A DNA stretch of 64,000 nt from Ceraceosorus guamensis (lineage: Eukaryota > Basidiomycota > Exobasidiomycetes > Ceraceosorales > Ceraceosoraceae). The stretch spans positions 1 to 64,000 of the forward strand of contig NW_020290010.1 of assembly GCF_003144195.1 (NCBI RefSeq). Direction: 5' to 3'. Made by a program: the position numbers and the translations under genes. Shown here piece after piece: positions 42,184 through 54,300 of this stretch (the first letter of the stretch is position 1; each line of letters opens with the position of its first letter). The notes below the pieces were generated by a model. That model saw nothing but the letters and a program-made list of their open reading frames with translations, did not search any database and was not told where the DNA came from.

Positions 42184-44269
42184 ATGTGCGGCATTCTAGC
42201 CTGCATTCATCATCCCGATGCCGCCTCCTACAGGCCTCGCATGCTCAACTTGAGCCGCTGCATCAGACACAGAGGTCCAGATTGGAGCGGCTGCGTGGTG
42301 ACCAACGAAGCGAGCAAGGATGAACCAAAGCTGGGAAGCATCCTTTGCCACGAGCGTCTGGCCATCGTCGGTGTCGGTGAGTGTGGATTGGGGCGCGCGA
42401 GCATACAGCAGTGTCTGGTCTAGCGTTGGGCGTTGCGAGCCTCTCTGTCTCCCCATTGGAGCGCATGCTGCCACTTTGGAGTGTGAAAGCCCATAGCTGA
42501 CATGACAATCTCTGATGCTGTACTTCTGCACAGACACCGGCGCACAACCTCTGGTCTCGGAAGATGGCAAGATCATCTTGGCAGTCAACGGAGAGATCTA
42601 CAACCACCGGCAGCTGCGCAAAGGGCTGAAAGATCAATCCGCGGTGTTCAAGACGCACTCCGACTGCGAGGTCATCATCCATCTGTACCGCGAGCATGGC
42701 GTGGACTTTGTCAAGATGCTGGATGGAATGTTCAGCTTTGTTCTGCTGGACACCAGCGTGACCCCTTCCCGAGTCATTGCTGCTCGAGACCCCATCGGCA
42801 TCACCACTTTTTACGTCGCTTCCAGCTACAAGAGCCCAGGCGCAGTCTACTTCTCCAGCGAGCTCAAAGCCATCCACGAAGAGTGCGAAATCATCGACAG
42901 TTTCCCACCTGGTCACGTGTACGACTCGCAGCTGGGCGAGGGCAAAGAGATCACGCGATACTACTCTCCAAACTGGATCGATGGAGATGTGGATACCTCA
43001 AAGCTGCCCACTGGTGATGCAGATCTTACGCTGATTCGGGAAAAGCTGGAAATGGCAGTGAAGAAGAGACTCATGTCCGAAGTGCCGTACGGAGTGCTGC
43101 TCTCGGGTGGACTGGATAGCAGTCTGATCGCTGCGGTCGCTGCGCGCGAGACGAACAAGGTGGCGGATGCGCAAAGGCAGCGCTACGAGGCCATACAGGC
43201 CAAGCGCGCCGAGAGGCGAGCAGCAGCTCTAGCGGCCGAAAGGTCTGGCGCTTCAGCCAACAGCACCGGAACCTCCACACCTGACTTGGGTACCGGAGGT
43301 GCGCCGGACGGTCTGGCTGTGGGCTTTGACGAAGACGCAGGGGAGGAGAACTTGGCGAGCTGGCCTCGACTTCACAGCTTCAGCATTGGCCTACCAGGCT
43401 CCCCCGATCTGGCGGCTGCTCGTGCTGCGGCTGCTTACCTGGGCACCGTGCACCACGAGTACACATTCTCGGTTCAGGAAGGTCTGGACGCCATTTCCGA
43501 TGTCATCTTCCATCTGGAGACCTACGATGTGACCACTGTTCGAGCTTCCACTCCGATGTACTTGCTCTCGCGCAAGATCAAAGCTATGGGCGTCAAGATG
43601 GTTCTCTCTGGCGAAGGTTCGGACGAAATCTTTGGCGGATACTTGTATTTCCACGCTGCTCCCGATAGCAAGTCGTTTGCCGAAGAGTGCGTGAGGAGGG
43701 TCAAGAACCTCCACACTGCGGATTGCCTGAGAGCCAACAAGAGCACAATGGCGTGGGGATTGGAAGCTCGTGTTCCATTCCTGGACAGAGCGTTCTTGGA
43801 TGTGTGCATGAATGTCGATGCGAAGCACAAGGAGTTCAACAAGGGAACGCTGCAGACCAAGGACAAGGACGGCAGGCCTCATATGGAAAAGTACTTGCTT
43901 AGAAAGGCGTTCGATTTGACTCCAGAGGGCGATGAAAAGCCTTACTTGCCCACTGAGATCCTGTGGAGGCAAAAGGAACAGTTCAGTGATGGAGTAGGCT
44001 ACAGTTGGATTGACGGCATGAAGTCGCACGCAGAGAGCGCCATCTCGGACGCCAAGTTCAACCAGAGAGCAAAAAGGTACCCGCTCGACACCCCGGACAC
44101 CAAGGAAGCTTACTGGATCAGGGAGCAGTTCGAACATTGGTTCCCCAGCCCTGCTGCCGCTTCCACAGCTGTTAGATGGGTACCCAGAGGCGATTGGGGC
44201 TGCGCGAGCGATCCTTCTGGAAGAGCCGTCACCATTCACGATTCGGCTTATGGGAACAAGCAGGAATGA
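42184..44269 (+). CDS. ASN1: Asparagine synthetase (glutamine-hydrolysing)
   Basis: Two exons, 42184-42376 and 42534-44269, giving 642 residues. The protein begins [10 protein letters not shown], with the N-terminal nucleophile Cys2 of class II glutamine amidotransferases. [22 protein letters not shown] and [14 protein letters not shown] complete the glutaminase. The synthetase part has the pyrophosphate loop [12 protein letters not shown] (~residue 253), then [29 protein letters not shown] and LEARVPFLD. It makes asparagine from aspartate, glutamine and ATP in the cytosol. A ~60-residue Ala/Arg/Ser-rich insertion follows the pyrophosphate loop, as in other fungal ASN proteins. The upstream region holds dense CTCGTGACT-type motifs within 180 nt of the start. 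Confidence 0.96.
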
Positions 44270-44848
44270 GGCCATACGACGGGCAAGCGGCGGAGGGGGG
44301 TGTGTTTTGAGCAGAAGGAAGAAGTAATTGCGGGGCATGTCTGCGAGGCTCTTTTTGAGACATTGCCGTTCGATTTGCAGCCCAGCTCTCGCGGCGAAAA
44401 GAGTAGAGAATGTACGTTTTGCAAAATGCAACCTTGCATGACTCACTAATATGACAGGATTACCGCACGTACTGTATAGGGAGCCTGCGTGGTGTGACGG
44501 AGAGGGGGAGTGTGTGAGGCGCTCGAGGCGACGAGCGGCAGCGGTTCTTCTCCACTCAGACTGAGCGCTTGCACACCTGATGCCCAGTCTGCCTCCATAT
44601 TGACTTTTGTATTGGGGCCTGCACGACACGTCAACCCTGACAATTCGGCCGCTGGCCATCGAGGCGCGCAGCTGCGACTTTCATAGGTGCACAGATGACT
44701 TGCTCATGCACGCGCGCACAGTTGACCTTCTGTTCCACGACAACCGTTCACTTTTGGCCCAATCGCCGTTCGTGACCAGCGGGCGCCGCTTCTGCTTGCT
44801 TGCTTGCTTCTTCATTCATCTCGGGCGTCGCGTCGAGCAGTTTGCAGG
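44270..44848. other. ASN1 / DUF3237 spacer
   Basis: 579 nt. A short GCTT tetramer run near 44793-44811. No other feature is seen. Confidence 0.5.
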
Positions 44849-45717
44849 ATGTCCTGCGAAGAGACCAGCTCCGACGCTGCGCCATCAGTCTCACCAAACT
44901 GTCGACCGCTAGACGACACCAAATTGACCTCTTTCCAACCTGCCGCCCCTGCGCTCGTACCGCTTTTCAGGTGCGAATGTACCGTTGGATCCGTGCACGT
45001 TGTCGGGCAGACGAGCGTAGGTATGCGCAAAATCATACCGCTAGAGAGTGCAGTGTTGACGAGCAGGTGAGTGGGGCTATTGCTCCGGCATTCGATGAAA
45101 GGGCGACGCAGCACAACATATCAGAAGCAAGTTGACGGGAAGATGCCCCCCCCCCCCCCCCCCCTCCCACCTCACACCACGCGGCATTTGTGCTGGCGGA
45201 CGCAATGCAGCGATGCGACATCCCCATTTCACGGCGCTCGCTTGCTGGAGGGAGGAGCGGCGGACTATTTGCGCACGGACGCAGAAGGTACAGCTTGGCT
45301 GGACGCCCGCTACGCCTTTCTCCTCCGTTCAGGCCGCACGCTCTACGTTCAATCTTCCGGCACTCGCTACGGTCATTCGGCAGAAGCTGGGCAAAAGCTG
45401 CTGGAGGGCAAGGAAGAGGTGGAGGTGGGAGAGTATTGCTTCAGACTGAGACTGATCTTGGAGTGCGAGGATGAGCATGAGGAGATCAGAAAGGCTTGCA
45501 AGAGCCTCGTCATCGCTTCGGCTGTGAGAGGTACAAGGAGCGTGGTGAGTCGCTTGTCAAGCGTGCCGCGCAGCCAGCGCTCGAGTCGGGTTGGTGATTG
45601 GAGAATCTTAGACGTGACATTCGAGAATGCTAATGATGATTTGCTCTCTGCGCCACACTTCCTTTCTTCCTGCGCCGCTCTGTCGACAAGGTGTACGACG
45701 CTTACCTCGTCCAATGA
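44849..45717 (+). CDS. DUF3237-like small protein
   Basis: Three exons: 44849-45066, 45211-45544 and 45691-45717, giving 192 residues. After a ~30-residue lead the sequence ALVPLFRCECTVGSVHVVGQ starts a beta-barrel-like fold. LLEGGAADYLRTDAEGTAWLDARYAF and SGRTLYVQSSGTRYG follow, the pattern of DUF3237 proteins (Gly-rich turns, DG-type and R-rich strands). The family's biochemical role is unknown. Intron 1 contains a ~20-base C tract (about 45145-45164) before its acceptor. The last exon is only 27 nt (VYDAYLVQ), chosen because reading through the GTGAGT donor gives an unconserved tail. It is convergent with the GFA gene, 273 nt apart. Confidence 0.72.
45144..45165. repeat. Poly(C) tract in an intron
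   Basis: A run of about 20 C on the coding strand of the DUF3237 gene's first intron, about 45 nt before the acceptor. Confidence 0.9.
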
Positions 45718-45990
45718 GAAGCAGACGAGAGCGCACGAAGTCGCGCACTATAGCACGTCCACTACGGTGACTGGCGTGTTTCGTGCCCAAACGCTATTCA
45801 CGATCGCGGATGGTATGTTGGAGGGTACTCGGTGAAACTCGCTCGACAATGCGTTTGAATGAATCATTGACTCTCGCAAGCAAGAGTCACAATTCGTTGG
45901 CAGGAGAAATCCTTCTGACATTGGGCTGCGCCAGCAACCACAGACCGGAGCTGGAGCGAGCAGCATCTCCGCAGACATGCTGTCGATGGA

Positions 45991-46772
45991 TCAGGCCTCC
46001 GATGCCGTCTTTACGCCCTCTCCCCAATCCAGCTTCTTGACAAAGTCTGGCGCGCTATTTTGAAAGATGACTTGATCAGGCTTCCTGTCCTTGCCAATGT
46101 ACGCCTGCGCATCGTCCAAGGAAGACACTTTGAAGAAGCCGATGGGAGAACCCTTGGGAATCTGCGCTCGCGTCAAGAGTGACAGGGAAACAGAAGCTTG
46201 TGCTGTGAGCCTGCAAGACACCGTGCACCTTTCCCCCTACAAAATTTCCAATTGCGCATGTCTCACCGAGATGATGGCGGAACCGCAAGATCCGCAAAAG
46301 TGCTGCGCGCAGATGACGAGCGGATGTGAGACAAAGCAGGAGACAGCTTCTAACCCTTTGCGTTCGAACGCCTCTCCCCTCATACCGCTTGCACGGACCA
46401 CACCACTCACACGGGCCATGGGATTACCACTAGAAGTCTCGGTATCCTGATAATTGCCCAGCTCTTTTAGACTTCCCTTTGTAAAGGTGATACCGTCGGC
46501 TGGAATGACGGCATTGAAAGAGCCGATGCTTCCTCCCGCTCGAGTGCAGGGCTTGCAGTGACAGATGGCGATGCCTTGAAGCTGTGCGGTTAAATCCAAG
46601 CGATGGGCATGAGCCGAGCCGCTCATATCGGCTCAGAGGGCGAGAGAAGGGTTGATGTGTGTGCGTGTGCGTGTGCGCGAAGGTGGCAGCACCGTCTGGT
46701 AAGGCGAACAAGACTCACAGGTGGGACTTCAAAGGCAAATTTGCCGCAATTGCATCTTCCTTGAGCCGACAT
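45991..46772 (-). CDS. GFA / CENP-V fold zinc-binding protein
   Basis: Three exons: 46772-46719, 46581-46267 and 46161-45991, giving 179 residues. Cysteine pairs typical of the GFA fold (named for glutathione-dependent formaldehyde-activating enzyme) are present: GRCNCGKFAFEVPP at the start, AICHCKPCTRAGGS after the first intron and HFCGSCGSAI near residue 115. Such proteins bind two zinc ions; most fungal members have no proven substrate and are annotated as carbon-sulfur lyase-like. The C-terminal exon (IPKGSPIGFFKVSSLDDAQA) is the usual strand-helix end. All phases are 0. Divergent from the rhomboid gene. Confidence 0.87.
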
Positions 46773-47641
46773 GGTTGCGAATGGGGGAAGATGAGGATGC
46801 CCTTGACGAATGCGTATGAGCAGGTGTTGGTGGAGGGGAATTGTGAAGAGGTGTATGGGTGCGTCTCGACGAATGTGGTTGTGTAGGTTGCCTGACAAGG
46901 TTCGGAGCGCGTTGCGTGCTGTACAGCCAGAGCTTGGTCACCCACCAAGTCGATGTAAAGCGTGGATGTGTATGTCGTCCGACACAAACCCTCGCCCTGA
47001 CATGCCTCGCTGCATCGCCTGGAGGCGCGCAGAACGGGGTGCCGGTCATCAGAGAGCGGGAGGGAAGCCTGCTCAAAAAAGTGGAGGTGCCTCGCCCATT
47101 CCGCTCGCGGCGCGCGGAGCCCTTAATTCACAAAGCGGTGGCGCTTCGAGGCGGATAACCCGGTCTCAGTAGCGGATTCGGAGCAAGAACACGTGACTTA
47201 CGCAGTGGCTGGGGATTTGGCGAGCTGCGAGATTCACCATTCGTGATTCACATTCACGATTCACGGTTGGAGGCATCAGGCAGCGTGCATATAGCAGCCC
47301 GTGCAGCGCTATAGCGTGACTTCTGTGCTGCCCGCCCGCCACTCATCAGACTCACACTCGTGACTCTTTGACTCTCCTTTGTCCTCTCTCTTCTGTTGAG
47401 TCTCGACGATGCGGCCCTGGAGCTGAGCTGGTGAGCACGTCGATCATTGCTTGCTCGCCCACTCAAACAGCTCGTCACCTACTGTACTCTATCCAAATCC
47501 TCGATCTCGTGCCACAGGCATGGTAGCCAATCTGCGGACCCGATCTACTGGGTGAAAAGCAGAGCCATCACCTTCCACTGGCTCGCTCCTGGCGCGAACC
47601 CGACACGCGTCTCCAAGCCGTTCACAGGCATCGTCTGCGCC
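46773..47641. other. Divergent spacer between GFA and rhomboid genes
   Basis: 869 nt. An ATTCGTGATTCACATTCACGATTCACGG-type motif patch lies at 47236-47265, and CTCGTGACTC lies near 47355. An in-frame ATG at 47447 could extend the rhomboid protein by 65 residues. Confidence 0.55.
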
Positions 47642-49909
47642 ATGAACCCCCTCTTTGGCGATTTAGCAAGACTCAGCAGCAGACTCGCACGAGCTCAATC
47701 GATCGATCGATCAGCTCTTGCTGCGCATACATGCGCTTGTTGGACTGTCCGCCTACATCGCACGCGTTCAGGCGCGGCGTCTGCCCATCATCGCGATCCG
47801 ACCGAGCGTCTTCATTCGTCGACGTTTCCAAGCACCTCGTCTTCTACCAGCATTCAGGCGCGCTCAGACTTGACGGGCGCGCGAAGTACAAGCAACACGG
47901 TGTGGAGCGCACCTTGTGGTGCACAACGACGGAGCGCAGCTTTGTCGAGACCTGAAATCAGACCCACAGCGAACAGCTCCTCGAAAGTACATGCAACATC
48001 CGGCCTTCTCAATAGCATCGCGGAGCGCGACTCGGTTCTGCAACTTACAACACGGCGAAATTTATCCAGCTCAGCGCCCGCTAAAGCCAAGGTGTCAAAG
48101 TCGATCCCCTCGGCAAAGTCTCAGAAGAAGAAATCGTCCGAGAAAGCTGACTTCGACAGCGGCGGTGCTAGCGAGTCCACTGCGCCAGACGGTACAAAGC
48201 CAGCAAAGTCCGCCGTATCTCAACCTCCTTTACGGCCTGGTTCGATCAAGTATCAAGAGGCTTTTCAAGCGGTGAAGAAGCAGAAGCGGGAGAGAGGAGA
48301 GGTGGAGGAGACGGAGAAGGAGAAGCCAGAGGGCAACTTCGATTGGGTGCATGAGATTATGAAAAAGCAGAAGGTGTTGCGTAAAAGGAAATACGACGAT
48401 TGGGGCGGAGGTAGCGAACTCTCACCACAATTGGCTCGATCGAGAAGAGACGCGGCTTGGGAGGAGATCAGCAAGGAGCACAAGAGGAGGTTGGAGATAC
48501 AGCAAAAGGCATTCGGTGAGGTGGTGGAGCAAATCGCTTACGACTACCCGCACATCGTGGACGAACTGGATCGAGGCGACATCAAGCTCGACGACTTTGA
48601 AGATACGCTTCAACTCGCGGAGCACGCTGAGAAAGGACCTTTCCTGGCCAAAGGTAGATTCATCACCGCAAAGGGACTCAGCTGGACCTTTGCCTGGAAC
48701 TTTACCCACTCTTTCTTTTTTAAATATAAAAGCATGCTTGTTTGGCTTCTCTTTGCCATCTGGATAGGTGTCTTTAGGATGTGGAGAAGAGCGTATGAGG
48801 ATTGGTCGGAGCGCAAAGACCCTCGACGGTTGCTTTGGATGAACAGCAACATATGCTGCTCGATGGAGAATCTGAGGAATGGCAAGTATTGGACATTGGT
48901 CACCGCCATGTTCAGTCATAGTGATTTGCAGTAAGTCGGTGTGCAGAGCCTCAATCAAATGACACCTTAATTCTGCTGACTCGATTCGGTATCCACAGGC
49001 ATGCTTTTGGCAATTTCGTAGTGCGTGTTGTATGGTCCTCAACGCAGTGGAGATGCGGCAGACACTGATTCTTCCATCCTCGCGCGCGCCCTTTCTCACA
49101 GCTCCTATTCATCTTTGGACGACCTCTAGTGAGGCTTCTAGGACCGGTAGGATGGCTCGGTCTGTACTTGACGAGCGGCATCGTAGCCACTGGTGGCGCT
49201 GTGGTCTGGGACGAATACGTGGATCCGATGCTTGCCGAAGTTTGCTCTTGGAGGAATGCGGACGAGGAGCGTCGAAGCGCCCGCCCACTGCACGGGGCTA
49301 GCGGTGCGTACCTTGCCATCTCTCTGGCCATCTTGATGACCCAGGACCTCATCAAAGCCGTCTTCAAACCACATCGTTTCTCTCTCAGGTGCCATTTACG
49401 GTGTAGCAACCGTGTCTTACTTTCCCTCGCAACAAGGCATCGTCCTATTCCCTCGTCACATTGTGAGTTTTGACTCGGCCTTTGTCGCCTAGAAACTCCT
49501 TCTTCGACCCGCTCGAAGACCGATCGACACAGGAGCTGGAAAGCTGAGACGCACCCCTGCTCGACCCCTTCCACACGGACGCGTTGATCTGTCAAGGCAT
49601 TGCCAATAACCAACAGGTTGGTCTTGACGTGAGTTCTCTCATTGACGCGATGCCTGCCTTGGTCCTTCTATTTACGCTGACGCCGTCCACGCATATCGCA
49701 CATGATTGTCTGCCTCTCCTGCCTATTCAATCTCGCCTTGCAGGGCCATGCTTCTTGGAGCTGGCTATGGCGTTCTTTTCGGTGACTCGGGGAAAGAATC
49801 GCACGCCTCTCACCTCTTTGGCGCTCTAGCAGGCTTCTTGTGGCTGCGCATGGGTATGAGCTCCAAAATCAAGTGGGCCTCCAAAATCCCGTTGCCCAAG
49901 AAGTATTAG
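47642..49909 (+). CDS. PCP1: Mitochondrial rhomboid-family intramembrane protease
   Basis: Six exons: 47642-48930, 48999-49020 (22 nt), 49102-49303, 49389-49462, 49597-49628 (32 nt) and 49744-49909, giving 594 residues. The N-terminus is Arg/Ser/Ala-rich without acidic residues over long stretches, fitting a mitochondrial presequence. A basic helical region, then a first membrane helix (SMLVWLLFAIWIGVF) and the rhomboid core follow. Core elements are FSHSDLQHAFGNFV, FGRPLVRLLGPVGWLGLYL, the catalytic serine in GASGAIYG (Ser ~504, split by an intron) and the catalytic histidine in SHASHLFGALAGFLW (His ~563). Pcp1/PARL rhomboids process mitochondrial fusion and quality-control proteins. The 32-nt exon ALPITNRLVL was placed because it alone restores phase between the serine and histidine parts. 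The start could also be 47447. Confidence 0.85.
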
Positions 49910-51344
49910 GCGAAAAAATTGATCGAGCGCCTCGCCACGCCTCGCCTCGCCTCGCCTCTTCCTTCATCTCTTGCTCAGGACATTTGCTGCTTCGATGCCC
50001 TCCCCCTCACCATGTCGCCCGAGTCACAGAGTCATGCCATGCTGCGCTCGCAGCGAATCCGAATCCGAACACGCACGTGTCACTGCCTCCCCATCTGAAT
50101 GGCAGAACTCGGTATCCTGCCGCCTGCCGCGATGGCCGATATCATTGTAACCGGGCTATCCTGGTCCAATCATCGCGACTGTGCAGCGTTTGTATAGCAA
50201 GAAGCGATCCGAACAAAGACGGCGGGCGGCATTTGATGCCACCGCGCGCCTGCGTGCGGTATATAGTCGTGAGTGAGTCTTCATGCCCTTGACGAGAAGC
50301 GCAACTTCCCTTGCGAGTCCGCACAATCGGGTGGCACTTTGGCGCCTGAGGCTCGAGAACTGTCAAGCGTGAAAGCAACACGCAAGCGCGAAAGATCATC
50401 GCGAGAACGCGACGCCTCCTCGCGCACTCGCGGGGCATTATAGTGGTGCGTTTTGTTCCTGCTGCACGAGAAGTTAATTCGTGATTGCTTGCGTTTGTGT
50501 TGCCGTTTTTGATTTTTTTTTTTTGGTTGTTGTTGTTGTGCGGCGTACGTGACGCGTAGGCGCGCTTTGATTTGCGATGGAGTCGCACTTGAAGTCAAGA
50601 GTCAAGAGTATTCCGTGCGATTCAAATGCTAGCGGCGGGGGCTGCCTTGCATCTTGCATATATGCCCCGCTGCTGCTCGCGGAAAGTGTAGCGGAGCGAG
50701 GCCTTTACCACAAACTTTTCTTCTTCTTCTTCTTCTTTTTCTTTTCTTTTCCTTTGTTGCTCGGGCGAGCTTTTTGTTGCTTGGCCGGACGGGCGAGTTG
50801 GCGCCATGCATGCGCGTGCGCGTGCGCGTGGGCGCGTGCGATGAGGTGCATGATGTTGGTTTGGATCACAGAAGCTAGAGCTAGGGCGGTGCAGGCGGAG
50901 TCACGAGTAGAGGTGGACACGTTGCGAATTCAGTCAGGAATTGAATTGAATCAGGAATCAAGATGCACAACATTTTCATTCACAACTCAAGATTCGTGAT
51001 TCGAGGTTCAAAGAGTTCTGGGTTCACGATTCACATTCACATTCACATTCACATTCACGATTGCTGATTGGCATCAACGTTCGTGACTATAGTGACTACT
51101 CAGCACTCACGACTGTGACTGATCGACCGGCAGCATTAAGCACAACAGAAGAGCCTCCCATTTTTGACAGCTTCACCCCCACACAACCCCCACTCGCTGG
51201 CTCGCATCTCCTCAAATTCGAGGACTCTGACGGATCCGTGTGACTTTTTTCACCCGTCATTCACACCACCATCACCTCACACCTCGATCTCACTCTGCAC
51301 TTCCAGCCGCGGACCTCTGCTACAAACCTGGCGGGGAAAAGATC
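49910..51344. other. Spacer rich in low-complexity sequence
   Basis: 1.4 kb. It holds CGCCT pentamers (about 49940-49963), a T tract (50511-50524), a TTC run (50719-50740), GCGTGC repeats (50811-50840), an ATTC[G/T]TGATT cluster (50935-51065) and (TTCACA)n (51026-51057). No gene is supported. Confidence 0.6.
51026..51058. repeat. (TTCACA)n array upstream of importin gene
   Basis: About five TTCACA hexamers flanked by GATTCAC and CACGATTG, some 290 nt before the importin start codon. Same unit as the array upstream of CENP-C. Confidence 0.85.
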
Positions 51345-54300
51345 ATGGAGCAGCTGTACAACATCTTCGCATCCAGCTTCGAGTGCGTGTCCCTTGTCGG
51401 CGCCGTCCGTACGCTTGGGGTGACAGTGCAGCAGCGACTTGACTTGCCTCAGCTGACATTTTCCGCAACCCACCTCCTTTCCTTCCCTCCCCCCCCCCCT
51501 TCCCTTTTCAAACGCACTCGTGACGGCCCCAACTCGCAGTGCGAATCCTAATCATCGATTGGCTGCTGAGCTGGAATTGCGCAAATTGGAGCAGCAAGAT
51601 GGCATGCTCGCCACCGCCCTACAGATCGTAGCCCACCCTGAGCTGGACATTACGGGCAGACAAGCTGCCGCCATGTGAGTCGAGAAGCGCGCCGCATCGT
51701 GGTGCGGTAGCAGAAGTCGTGTCCAGTGCGGGTGCGAGTGCGGGTGCGGGTGCGGGTGCGAGTGCGAGTGCGAGTGCTCACTATATTGGAAACACTTCGC
51801 ACGCACACGACAGCTACGTCAAGAACCGCGCTCGGCGCATGTGGGATCACGAGCGAGCCATCAATCTTGCCAAAGCCGGAGGAGGTGCAGCAGCTGGCGG
51901 TCCATCGAACAATGTGCCGATCGGGGAAAAGGACAGGCAAGAAGTTAGATCGAACATTTTGCAAACTTTGATCTCCTCTCCTCCTCAATTGAGATCCCAC
52001 GTGGCTGCTACGCTCAATGCCATCGTCACCACCGATTTCCCAAAAAGTTGGCCGGATCTGATAGATAGGATAAGCGAATTGCTGAATTCCGGCGATCAGA
52101 ATGCTACGTATGGCGGTATTTGCGCTTTGCTGGAGGTGGTCAGATCTTTCAGGTGAGTCTCTGCCCGCATACACCGTCTATGCCCGCTCACGGTCCGCCC
52201 ATGTCGAATGCTGAACAACCCTGGTCGATGGATCGCTGACGCTTTGCAGGTGGAAGGACGAGTCATCCTTGTTGGAGCCGGTATCGGCAGCGACGCTGCC
52301 CCGCCTCGTAGCCACCGGCCAGTCCATCCTCGCATCGCCCACCGCGTCGTCGGCCCAGAGTGGGGAGCTGCTTTGGAAGCTGGTCAAGGTGTACAAGCTC
52401 TCTATCAATTCTCAACTCACTGCCCATCACCAATCGCACCAATCCATCGTGCCTTGGGGTCAGCTCTTCATCGCCATTGTCAAGCATCAGGTCGACCCTA
52501 GTCAGCTGCCTGCTGATGAGGATGAGAGGGAGAGAGCTGCTTGGACAAAGGCCAAGAAGTGGTCCTTTTTCAACCTCAACAAGCTCTTCACTCGGTGCGT
52601 AGCCATGTCCAAAGGGTTTCTTTTGGGAAGACGTTGCATACACTGCCGCTCACTTCGCATACGCCCTTTGATCGTCTCAGCTACGGCAATCCCAGTCAAC
52701 TGCCGCAAAGCTTGGACAAGTACAAGCCGTTTGCCGAACACTTTGTCTCGACTTTTGCTCCGCGCATCCTCGAAGTCTACCTCGAGCTCACTGTTGCGCG
52801 GCTCAACTCGGGACTGTGGCTGAGCAAAAAGGCGCACTACTTTATCATTGCCTTTTACGAGGATTGCGTCAAGCCAAAGTCCACTTGGCTTCTGCTCAAG
52901 CCTCATGTTGATGATCTCGTTCAGCGCTTCGTCTTCCCACTCATGTGCTACACCGAAGCCGACGAGGAGCTGTGGGAGCTGGACGCGGTGGATTACGTGC
53001 GAAGCCATTTGGATCCCATCGAGGAGTTTGGCACGCCTCAGGGTGCTGCCGCTTCGTTCTTGCAAGCCCTCATCTCCAAGCGCACCAAGTCGACGTTTCA
53101 TCCTCAGCTGCAGTTCATCACTTCCGTCATACAGACGCGAACAGACAACGAAAAGGAAGGTGCGCTCAACATGCTCGTCTCCATCTCCGACACCATCCTA
53201 GAGTCTTCAGAAATCTCAAACCAGCTCGAGACGCTCTTTGTCACTTCGGTCATTCCGGAATTGGCGAGCGGAAATCGCTTTTTGCGTTTTCGCGCTTGCG
53301 ATCTGGTGCGCGTCTTTGCTGGTACGATGAGGTGGCAGGACACTACGAATTTGGAAACCACGTTCAAGGGCGTAATGCAGTGCTTGGAGGATGGCGAGTT
53401 GCCGGTGCGCATGCAAGCTGCCGCAGCTATCGGTACGCTGATCGATCACGACGAGGTTCACGCGGCCATGGCGCCCAACGCCGGACCGCTCATGCAGCGC
53501 CTGCTCAAATTGGCAGACGAGACGGACCTGGATACGCTCTCTGCTACCACCAGCAAGGTCGTATCCTCCTTTGCCGAACAGATCCTACCCTTTGCTGTGG
53601 AATTTTGTCAGCACCTTCGGGACTCGTACATCAGAGTGCTCGGCGAGCACTTGGCGAATGCCGATGCTGAGCTCAACAACATCAACGGCGAGCTGGACTA
53701 CAATCCTTCGGCGGAAAGCAAGAGTGAGCGGTGTTGCTGTCAGGCGCACAGTCAACGTATACCTGATCAAGCCCTGCCCCCCCCCCCCCCCGCGTTCTCA
53801 CCCCTCGAACGCAGTGTTCGCTGCAGTGGCAGCTTGTCAGACCATGTATCAAGTGCTTGCTGCTGCTGATGAGAATCAACAGATCCTGAGCCAGCTCGAG
53901 ACGGTCATTTTGCCAGTGGTCAGCTACACGCTCGAAAAGGAATGCGTCGGTGAGTATCCACCGATTCCTCTTTGTCTGCCGGCAGCAAAACTCACTCGCC
54001 CAGACGCGCCTCGTAGAACTCTACGACGATGTGCTGGACCTGACGGACGTCATCGTCTTCAATCAGAAGCGCGTCTCGGAAGGCATGTGGTCCATCTTTG
54101 TCCAGCTGCACACCACCTTCAAAGCGTCCGGCATCGACTACTTGTCCGAGATGCTGCCCACGCTCGACAACATCGTCTCTTACGGCACAGAAGTCATCAA
54201 ATCCCAACCCGATTATCGGCGCATGTTGTTGGAGATTTTCGAAATCGGCATGACGAATGAGAATTTGGGAGTGGTGGATCGCGTATCTGCTCTCAAGCTC

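Noticed and set aside
43391-44659. 422-codon minus-strand frame opposite ASN1
   Set aside because: It is the antisense shadow of a highly conserved gene with strong third-position bias.
49584-49829. Continuous 81-codon frame near the end of the rhomboid gene
   Set aside because: It is out of frame with the conserved SHASHLFGALAGF block. The six-exon model keeps both catalytic parts in phase.
51719-52156. Importin exon extended upstream through the GTGCGG/GTGCGA array
   Set aside because: The array lies between a good GTGAGT donor (51675) and a CAG acceptor (51813). Joining these restores AAAIYVKNR, so the array is intronic.
53950-54016. Importin frame continuing upstream of ELYDDVLDL
   Set aside because: It begins at a GTGAGT donor and is out of phase with the preceding exon. 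Splicing 53949 to 54017 restores phase and a conserved join.
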